This document shows, piece by piece, positions 1-5,337 of a stretch of DNA of 6,316 bases. The DNA comes from Clostridiales bacterium (GTDB lineage: Bacteria > Bacillota > Clostridia > Oscillospirales > Oscillospiraceae). A program made the position numbers and the translations under genes. The notes under the pieces were generated by a model. The model was given only the letters and a program-made list of their open reading frames with translations. It searched no databases and had not been told where the DNA came from. The stretch's first letter is position 1. Every line of letters begins with the position of its first letter. The DNA is taken from positions 1 to 6,316 of the forward strand of contig JAAYFX010000231.1 of NCBI GenBank assembly GCA_012728025.1. Direction: 5' to 3'.

Positions 1-2035
1 CTTCAGACTGAAGCATTTGCGCCTGAGCCGCAAGCTCCTGACTGGAGGCAGAGCTTTCCTCGGCGGTAGCGGCATTTGTTTGCACAACCACAGAAACTTG
101 GGCAATGCCCTGATTTATCTGCTCAATTGCCGATGCCTGCTCAACAGAGGCTCTTTCGATTTGGTCTATGACACTGTTGACATGAGAAGCCTTTTCGGAA
201 ACTTCCTTAAGAATATCTGCTGTTTCATTTGAAACACGGCTTCCCTCAGTGACCGCTTCCTCGGATTTCTTTATAAGCTCTGTGGTTTGCTTTGCGGCCT
301 CTGCGGATTTTTCCGCAAGGTTTCTAACCTCGTCGGCAACCACAGCAAAGCCCTTTCCGGCATTTCCGGCACGAGCAGCTTCGACTGCGGCATTCAAGGA
401 TAGTATGTTGGTTTGGAAAGCTATGTCCTCAATTACCTTGCTTATTTCGGTAATTTTTCTGCTGGACACACGAATATCCTCCATTGCAGCCTGAAGGTTA
501 TTCATATGCTCATTGCCCCTGTGCGCACTTTCGAAAGTTTGCATTACATAGCTTGCCGCCTGCTTTACATTCTCTGCATTGTCATCTATTTGACCGGCTA
601 TGACAGAGATGGAGGCGTTTAGCTGCTCAACAGTTGCCGCCTGCTGGGTTGCACCGGTGGCAAGGTTCTGGGCTGCTGATGAAACCTGTGCGGCCCCCGA
701 GCTGACCTGCTGAGATGAGCTGCTGATAAGTGACAAGGTTTCGTTGAGCAGCTCAGATATATTCTCCAAAGCGGATTTTATGGGAGAAAAGTCTCCGGCA
801 TAGTCCTGCTCAAGCTGTATGCACATATCCCCATCGGCCATGGTTCTGAGGGCAAGAGTTATTTCATCTATATATCCTATGTATGTTTTCAATCTTTCTG
901 CCATGGATGAAATGTTATTAAGCACCGTTTTAAATTCATTATTCGACGCACAGTTCACCTGAACGTCAAGCTCTCCCTGAGCAATCTGATTGGTTAAATC
1001 GGAAAGCACTTTTACGGGACGGACTACACCTCGGTTTATATATAAAACCAGCAAAATGATAATTACCACTATAAAACCGGCGCTTGCATATGTCAAATTA
1101 AGCCCAAGGCTGGTTACAGTGGAATAAATCTCCGATTCCGCCCAACCAATTGCTATTAGCCAGCCCGTTTCCGGAACCTCGGCAAACCAGACATGATATA
1201 AATCTTTGCCATCTGTATAAGTGCTTTGACCGTTTTTCTCGGAAAGTATCCTTTGCCCAAGCTGAGCCAGTGAGGCGTTTACCTCATCTGTAATGCTTGC
1301 GTTTAGCAACTTGCTGTCATCCTCATGGGCTATGTATACACCCTTAGTGTCAATCATAAAGGATTTTCCGGTGCTGCCGGATTTAAGCTCCATAACCGCC
1401 TTTTGCATCCCCGTTAAGTCTATATCCGTTGTAGCAACACCTATAAATTTACCCTTTTCATTAAAGAAGGGAGCAGAGGCCGTAACCATGCTTATTTTTA
1501 CAAATTCGTCATAATAGGGGTCTGTCCATCCGGCTCCGCCGCTTAAAGATACCACACTGGTATACCAATCCTGCTCTGTATACATAGCGCCATCATCCAG
1601 AGAATAGTTGTTATAGTAGACAACTTTACCGTTTTCCCTTGCCGCATAAGGGGAGAAATATTTTGTCTCCTCATCATAGGCATAAGGCTCGAACCAGATG
1701 CCGCCGCCAAAGGTAGCATCGTTTTCAGCAATCATCGCCGGAAGAAAGGCAGCAAAGGAAGCTTTCTCCAACACATCAATATTGCTGTCCGTCGCCCTAG
1801 CTATACTCTGGGCAAGTATGCTGTTGTTCGTAAGGTATTTTTCCATAGTCTCAACAGAGCCTTTAAGTTTTTCCTCCATCTCGCTGTTTATATTATCTGT
1901 AAGAATATTTTTGCTGGTATAATATGCAAAGGTGGATAAAACCAACATGGATACCATTACCAGAGGTAAAATAACTGCCAGTGATTGTGTTCTAATTGAA
2001 TAAAAAATGCTATGTGATTTGACGCTCTTATCCAT
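1..2035 (-). CDS. Methyl-accepting chemotaxis protein, dCache sensor (3' end off window)
   Basis: A transmembrane chemoreceptor that passes ligand binding outside the cell to CheA/CheW inside. The frame is open from ATG 2035 to the left edge, giving 678 residues; the missing tail is probably short, since the text ends in the final signalling helix. Visible order: a short cytoplasmic start; TM1 about 19-38; an extracellular double-Cache domain about 39-311, with DWY at 156-158, WTDPYYDE at 170-177 and GVATTDID at 199-206; TM2 about 312-333; a HAMP about 334-388; a second HAMP-like segment about 390-440, with GD 402-403 and GDF 414-416; then the signalling coiled coil. The hairpin tip at 530-574 is near-canonical, with LNAAVEAARAG at 547-557 and GKGFAVVADEVRNLA at 560-574. 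QQ 464-465 in a small-residue context is a plausible methylation site. The start follows GGGGTGA at 2047-2041. Family is certain; the ligand is unknown. Confidence 0.96.
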   Translation of the reverse strand, partial: MDKSVKSHSIFYSIRTQSLAVILPLVMVSMLVLSTFAYYTSKNILTDNINSEMEEKLKGSVETMEKYLTNNSILAQSIARATDSNIDVLEKASFAAFLPAMIAENDATFGGGIWFEPYAYDEETKYFSPYAARENGKVVYYNNYSLDDGAMYTEQDWYTSVVSLSGGAGWTDPYYDEFVKISMVTASAPFFNEKGKFIGVATTDIDLTGMQKAVMELKSGSTGKSFMIDTKGVYIAHEDDSKLLNASITDEVNASLAQLGQRILSEKNGQSTYTDGKDLYHVWFAEVPETGWLIAIGWAESEIYSTVTSLGLNLTYASAGFIVVIIILLVLYINRGVVRPVKVLSDLTNQIAQGELDVQVNCASNNEFKTVLNNISSMAERLKTYIGYIDEITLALRTMADGDMCIQLEQDYAGDFSPIKSALENISELLNETLSLISSSSQQVSSGAAQVSSAAQNLATGATQQAATVEQLNASISVIAGQIDDNAENVKQAASYVMQTFESAHRGNEHMNNLQAAMEDIRVSSRKITEISKVIEDIAFQTNILSLNAAVEAARAGNAGKGFAVVADEVRNLAEKSAEAAKQTTELIKKSEEAVTEGSRVSNETADILKEVSEKASHVNSVIDQIERASVEQASAIEQINQGIAQVSVVVQTNAATAEESSASSQELAAQAQMLQSE

Positions 2036-2060
2036 TAAGCTCACCCCGGTCTTTTATTTT

Positions 2061-2078
2061 TGCGCATCCCCTTGCGCA
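2061..2078 (-). repeat. Repeated TGCGCA hairpin in the chemoreceptor leader
   Basis: TGCGCA occurs at 2061-2066 and again at 2073-2078. Because each copy is itself palindromic, the pair is both a direct and an inverted repeat. As RNA it can form a 6-bp GC-rich stem with the loop AGGGGA, lying between the likely transcription start and the Shine-Dalgarno of the MCP. It could be an mRNA-stability or translation-control element. On the minus strand no T-run follows, so it is not a terminator of the MCP transcript. Confidence 0.45.
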
Positions 2079-2098
2079 TTTATTTAGGATTTTGGTTA

Positions 2099-2128
2099 AT
2101 TATACTATAACCCGCTAATGTTCGTCAA
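2099..2128 (-). promoter_or_regulatory. Sigma-A promoter of the chemoreceptor gene
   Basis: Reading on the minus strand, TTGACG (2128-2123) is followed after 18 bases by a perfect TATAAT (2104-2099). Transcription would start near 2092, leaving a leader of roughly 57 bases before ATG 2035. I see no sigma-D/sigma-28 type motif, so the gene looks vegetatively expressed rather than tied to late flagellar genes. Confidence 0.72.
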
Positions 2129-2161
2129 ATGATATAGGCCATAAAAGAAAAACCTCTATCT

Positions 2162-2174
2162 TTTTGTAACAAAA
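2162..2174. repeat. 13-bp dyad upstream of the chemoreceptor promoter
   Basis: TTTTGT-A-ACAAAA is a perfect inverted repeat of 6-bp arms around one base. It lies about 34 bases upstream of the MCP -35 box. The position suits an activator or operator site, but the arms are AT-rich and could arise by chance. The rest of the 2036-2309 gap holds the MCP promoter and leader and the serpin terminator; I see no further gene in it. Confidence 0.25.
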
Positions 2175-2241
2175 GACAAAATTTGCACATTGGTTTTATA
2201 CACGATTTGAACTTTGTAGGCATAAACGGTTAAAAGAGGAA

Positions 2242-2277
2242 AAGGCCCGCTCGCAAGAAAACTTGCAGGCGGGCTTT
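2242..2277 (-). terminator. Rho-independent terminator of the serpin gene
   Basis: The arms GCCCGC (2245-2250) and GCGGGC (2269-2274) continue inward through one mismatch to GCAAG (2253-2257) and CTTGC (2262-2266), around an AAAA/TTTT loop. On the minus strand the stem is followed by CCTTTTCCTCTTTT. It starts about 33 bases past the serpin stop codon, so it should end that transcript and insulate the downstream MCP gene. Confidence 0.85.
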
Positions 2278-2309
2278 CTCTAAGGGCAAATAAGCTTTGC
2301 CAACAAAAT

Positions 2310-3572
2310 TCAAGCTTTTATTTTTGCTAGACTACCTATGAAAAGGGGGAGCTTTGTTTCGCAATCTATAAGCATATATACAAAGGGGCGGTCAAGGTAA
2401 ACAGTCTTTGGCTCGTCTAAGGGCATAGAGGTTCTACTAACCAGCACCGCCGTAGCGGCTCCTGCCTTTGTGCCCCGCTCGTCCACGGTGATTCGTGTTT
2501 TGTGCAGTATTTTACTAATAAATATTTCACCCTTTTGTAAATTTGAAAGGGAGGAAAAGTCAGCCGCAGACGAATCAAAGGCATCAGTCATGCCCATTGT
2601 CATTAAAACCTCGCTCATCTCCATGGAAAACTCATTTTCAAACTTGGGGATAGCGGTTTTCACCTTAACATCCTGTGCCTTATCCATGAGGCTCATAAGC
2701 TTTTCTCCCGTAAGGGAGGCAATATATTCATCTATGGATATGCCTTCATCGGGCAAAAGAGCTGCAAAGGCATATTTTCTGTCGGCATAATATTTCAAAA
2801 ACCCTGTGACGCTGTCGCCTTCCAGATATGTATCCTCGTCGGCATACATCATTTTTGCCTTTTGCTTTTCACCGGAAAAGGAGTTAAACTCCCCATCTGT
2901 AACCTGAGACTCATTATAAATATTCTCCCATTCCCCGTCGAAAACAAGAGCGTTTATAAGATACATCAGAGCGTCTCTTGGGATTTCATCAATTATCTTT
3001 TCAACCATGCCGTCGGTCTTGTCGTTGACCCAAATGTTTATCTCCTCGCAGGCAGAGTCGTCGAAAGCCCTTTTGTAAACAGATGCACCATAGTAGTCAG
3101 CGTTGGTCTGGAGGAAGGAGGGCAAAACCTCAAAATCTTTATCCCCATTTAACCAAATGGAGTTTGTAATACCCAGCTTATATTTTTCCCCCGAAGGCAA
3201 ACCTTCCGTATATGAGCTTATAAAGGCATTTAACTCCGGCAGGGAAAGGCCGAAAACATCCTCCATCTGGACAAGGGTTTCCCCAGAGGCTCCGTTTGCC
3301 GTCATGGCAAGAGCGCACAGCAGGGACAAGGGAGAAATGAGGGTATTTTCCCCTTTAACAGTGCTATCTTTAAAAAGCGATACCCCAAAATCCGCAATTT
3401 CATTTTTCTGTGCTTCGCTTAATTTTATATCTTGCTGTGAAGTGTTTGCTTCAATTCCTGCCATGAGGTCTTTTGCCTGCACCTCAGTCTTTGACGAGCA
3501 GCCGGACAGGGAAAGCATAAGGGGAGCCATAAGCGCCAAGCTCAAGCTCAAGGCGATGATTCTGTTTTTCAT
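2310..3572 (-). CDS. Serpin-family protease inhibitor, lipoprotein
   Basis: A suicide inhibitor of serine or cysteine proteases, here exported and probably lipid-anchored outside the cytoplasmic membrane. Of 420 residues, 1-24 form a lipoprotein signal with lipobox LSGC, the lipidated Cys being C25; a short linker precedes the serpin fold. Family marks in order: ISPLSLLCALAMTANGASG at 79-97, WVNDKTDGMV at 181-190, NALVFDGEW at 207-215, and IPKFENEFSMEMSEVLM at 308-324. The hinge ERGTKAGAAT (365-374) is followed by a reactive loop to about 388. VYLDRPFVYML (391-401) fits the PROSITE serpin signature. Small residues at P12-P9 and Thr at P14 and P8 argue for an inhibitory, not merely structural, serpin. 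Counting P17 as E365 puts P1 at T381, with R380 next to it. Start: GAAAGGAGA (3587-3579), six bases before ATG. It is monocistronic, ending in the hairpin at 2242-2277. Family assignment is very secure; the target protease is unknown. Confidence 0.96.
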   Translation of the reverse strand: MKNRIIALSLSLALMAPLMLSLSGCSSKTEVQAKDLMAGIEANTSQQDIKLSEAQKNEIADFGVSLFKDSTVKGENTLISPLSLLCALAMTANGASGETLVQMEDVFGLSLPELNAFISSYTEGLPSGEKYKLGITNSIWLNGDKDFEVLPSFLQTNADYYGASVYKRAFDDSACEEINIWVNDKTDGMVEKIIDEIPRDALMYLINALVFDGEWENIYNESQVTDGEFNSFSGEKQKAKMMYADEDTYLEGDSVTGFLKYYADRKYAFAALLPDEGISIDEYIASLTGEKLMSLMDKAQDVKVKTAIPKFENEFSMEMSEVLMTMGMTDAFDSSAADFSSLSNLQKGEIFISKILHKTRITVDERGTKAGAATAVLVSRTSMPLDEPKTVYLDRPFVYMLIDCETKLPLFIGSLAKIKA

Positions 3573-3607
3573 GTGCTATCTCCTTTCAAAGTTTTATCCT
3601 TTGACGA

Positions 3608-3623
3608 AAAGGGCTTGCCCTTT
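3608..3623. repeat. 16-bp palindrome in the serpin leader
   Basis: AAAGGGC-TT-GCCCTTT is a perfect inverted repeat centred about 44 bases upstream of the serpin ATG. As DNA it is a plausible dimeric-repressor operator. As RNA it would form a 6-bp stem with a CUUG-type tetraloop (CAAG on the serpin strand). No T-run follows on the serpin strand, so attenuation by a simple terminator is unlikely. Confidence 0.45.
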
Positions 3624-3658
3624 GTTCCTGCAAGTATGACAAAATACAGCCAAGCACC

Positions 3659-3687
3659 TTGACAAGGGGGGCAATCTGTCAGATACT
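3659..3687 (+). promoter_or_regulatory. Likely sigma-A promoter of the exonuclease gene
   Basis: A consensus TTGACA (3659-3664), a 17-base spacer and GATACT (3682-3687, four of six matches) read rightwards, predicting a start near 3694 and a leader of about 55 bases. The -35 box sits inside the dyad CCTTG-A-CAAGG (3657-3667), which could be an operator. A perfect TATAAT at 3693-3698 lacks a -35 box at the proper distance. Confidence 0.6.
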
Positions 3688-3688
3688 A

Positions 3689-3716
3689 AGTCTATAATAA
3701 AAAACGGAAACGGCAA
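3689..3716 (-). promoter_or_regulatory. Weak candidate promoter for the serpin gene
   Basis: On the minus strand TTGCCG (3716-3711), a 16-base spacer and TAGACT (3694-3689) make the best pair I can find upstream of the serpin. It would give a leader of about 110 bases containing both dyads of the region and would overlap the start site of the divergent exonuclease promoter. The match is modest and other starts are possible. Confidence 0.22.
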
Positions 3717-3748
3717 GAAAACACTTATGAATTTGGGAAGGACAGCTT

Positions 3749-4516
3749 ATGATAGAGCCGAAAGATTGGACAAGTTTTTCCTCCAAAGAGGAAAAGTTGC
3801 AATTTTTAAAGAAGTTATTTCTGGTGCCAAGAACGCAAAACTACGTAAAACAGTTTTATTACACCGGAGTATATGCGGAAAAGCCAAGTCTTTGCTCTGT
3901 TGAGGGCTATACCGACTCCGGCGCTCTGGTTATAAGCCTTGATGATAGCCTGCACTGTATACACGCCGAATATCTAAAAGATATGCAGACGGGCTTTTAC
4001 AGGCTGCCGGAGGAATACATAGTTCTTGACCTTGAAACCACGGGGCTATCCCCCCAAAAAGACAGGATAGTGGAGTTTGCCGCTGTTAAATATGTCATGG
4101 GCAAAGAAAAAGAAAGCCTTGTAAGTCTTATAAACCCCGACTGCGAAATCCCCCCCGAGGCGGAAAGGGTAAATAACATATCAAACCAAATGGTTTCGGA
4201 TGCTCCGAGTATAGAGGAATTTCTGCCGAAGCTACTTGAGTTTTTAGGGGAAACTCCCATAGCCGCCCACAACGCCCCCTTTGATATGGGCTTTCTTAAA
4301 GTTGCCTTTAAAGAAGCGGGAGAGAGCCTTTCCAACTTTGTCATAGACACCTTGGCTCTTTGCAAAAAAGCCTTTCCCGATTTGCAAAGTCATAGCCTTT
4401 CCTCCATGAAAAAGCATTTGAACATACAAGTTGAAACCGCCCACAGGGCCCTTCCCGATGTTTATGCCACAGCAAAACTTCTTGAGGAATGTGCCAAAGC
4501 ACTATCCCCCCAATAG
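3749..4516 (+). CDS. DnaQ-like DEDDh 3'-5' exonuclease with N-terminal extension
   Basis: A metal-dependent exonuclease of the DnaQ/PolC-epsilon type, removing nucleotides from 3' ends; such stand-alone proteins act in DNA repair, proofreading or RNA trimming. All five catalytic residues are present. Exo I is VLDLETTG (D94, E96), Exo II is HNAPFDMGFL (D179), and Exo III is AHRALPDVYAT (H232, D237), making it DEDDh rather than DEDDy. The nuclease domain runs from about 88 to 250. Residues 1-88 form a basic helix (KEEKLQFLKKL) followed by a beta-rich stretch that I cannot assign to a family. It is neither PolC nor DinG, as no polymerase or helicase domain follows. Start: AAGGA at 3738-3742, six bases before ATG. 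It is monocistronic, divergent from the serpin and convergent with the next operon. The substrate is not visible in the sequence. Confidence 0.92.
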   Translation: MIEPKDWTSFSSKEEKLQFLKKLFLVPRTQNYVKQFYYTGVYAEKPSLCSVEGYTDSGALVISLDDSLHCIHAEYLKDMQTGFYRLPEEYIVLDLETTGLSPQKDRIVEFAAVKYVMGKEKESLVSLINPDCEIPPEAERVNNISNQMVSDAPSIEEFLPKLLEFLGETPIAAHNAPFDMGFLKVAFKEAGESLSNFVIDTLALCKKAFPDLQSHSLSSMKKHLNIQVETAHRALPDVYATAKLLEECAKALSPQ

Positions 4517-4593
4517 GGCTAAGGTTTTTTGGAGAATGGTATAAACCTTGCTGGTTTTTAAGGCATAAGCCTATGAATAAATTTAAAAAAGCA

Positions 4594-4634
4594 GGCAAGT
4601 TCCCCTGTGTTTTAAAAATACTGGGGAACTTGCC
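4594..4634. terminator. Bidirectional Rho-independent terminator
   Basis: GGCAAGTTCCCC (4594-4605) and GGGGAACTTGCC (4623-4634) form a perfect 12-bp stem around a 17-base centre that can pair further. A T-run (4635-4639) follows on the plus strand and an A-run (4585-4590) precedes it, giving a T-run on the minus strand. It should end both the exonuclease transcript and the converging acyltransferase operon, whose last stop codon is about 20 bases away. Confidence 0.93.
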
Positions 4635-4653
4635 TTTTTCTATTGTCGGGACT

Positions 4654-5322
4654 TTAAATGTGCATTCTTTTATTCCATTCGTCTCGTATATCTTTTCCCT
4701 GAAATATAAAGATGCCCGCAAGAAAAACTATACTGACGGTGACACAGATGACAGCAGGATATAAAACCCTGACCCAATTAAATAATATGAAAGCAACAGG
4801 CAAAATGCCGAAAATGGCACCCAGCATAGCATAAATAATATAGTCCCTTGCGCCAAGCTTCATGATTTTTGCACTTATATACATAAGCAGCTCGGCTGTG
4901 ACACAGCTTGCGGGAATCACATAGTCCAAAGACCAGCCGTGCCAGCCCGTTTGCCAGTCCCAGAAAAGGGAAAGCAGAGCCACAAGGCTGACCTGCCAGA
5001 TAATCGCCTTTGGTATGTTGTGCCTTTTTCGGAGTATTACAATAAGTCCCAGCCACATACTGACAAGGCCAAAGGCCACAAATACAGGCCAGTTTATAGC
5101 TGTTGGGAAGAGCATACGGATAGAAAAGCTGGCTATAATAGCCGTAAAGGATATAAACACCAGTATACGCAGGGCCAGATGGGCTTCAAAAGCCAGAGGT
5201 ATTTCAGGAAAAACCTCCTCGTCTCCATAATCTTTGTCGGAAGGCTCAAGACAGCTTTGGCAGAGTACGCATCTTTCCGCCTTACCCCGTATATAAACCC
5301 CGCATTGCGGACAATACAACAT
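4654..5322 (-). CDS. Zinc-ribbon six-span membrane protein (DUF6320-like)
   Basis: An integral membrane protein of 222 residues of unknown function. The N-terminus carries a short zinc ribbon, C4-P-Q-C7 and C18-V-L-C21, then an acidic linker (29-40). Six hydrophobic spans follow at about 49-71, 78-97, 105-121, 133-153, 160-181 and 186-207. Positive loops (RKRH 98-101, K152-K155-R159, and the RDEWNKR tail) all fall on the zinc-ribbon side, predicting both ends in the cytoplasm. An aromatic loop between spans 3 and 4 (WDWQTGWHGWSLDY, 121-134) would face outward. From memory this resembles DUF6320 proteins of Clostridia, often found beside an acyltransferase, but I cannot confirm that here. Start: GGGAGGAA at 5335-5328 before ATG 5322. 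The upstream acyltransferase stops only 15 bases earlier, so the two are surely cotranscribed and probably translationally coupled. Confidence 0.8.
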   Translation of the reverse strand: MLYCPQCGVYIRGKAERCVLCQSCLEPSDKDYGDEEVFPEIPLAFEAHLALRILVFISFTAIIASFSIRMLFPTAINWPVFVAFGLVSMWLGLIVILRKRHNIPKAIIWQVSLVALLSLFWDWQTGWHGWSLDYVIPASCVTAELLMYISAKIMKLGARDYIIYAMLGAIFGILPVAFILFNWVRVLYPAVICVTVSIVFLAGIFIFQGKDIRDEWNKRMHI

Positions 5323-5337
5323 CTTTATTCCTCCCAG

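Noticed and set aside
2061..2090. The TGCGCA hairpin as a plus-strand terminator, since TTTATTT follows it
   Set aside because: No plus-strand transcript ends there; the chemoreceptor to its left and the serpin to its right are both on the minus strand.
2036..2309. A riboswitch or small RNA in the gap before the chemoreceptor gene
   Set aside because: Apart from one short hairpin, no conserved aptamer-like architecture or expression platform is visible, and the probable leader is only about 57 bases.
3103..3639. A 178-codon open frame on the plus strand opposite the serpin N-terminal half
   Set aside because: It lies wholly antisense to a well-supported serpin gene, has no recognisable motif, and its composition is what the reverse complement of a coding region gives.
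3749..4516. The exonuclease as the DNA polymerase III epsilon subunit or part of PolC
   Set aside because: The nuclease domain stands alone after an unrelated extension, with no polymerase domain or clamp/alpha-binding tail; only the DEDDh family can be supported.
4341..4721. A minus-strand open frame running through the bidirectional terminator
   Set aside because: It overlaps the exonuclease catalytic region, the terminator stem and the end of the membrane protein gene, all better explained without it.
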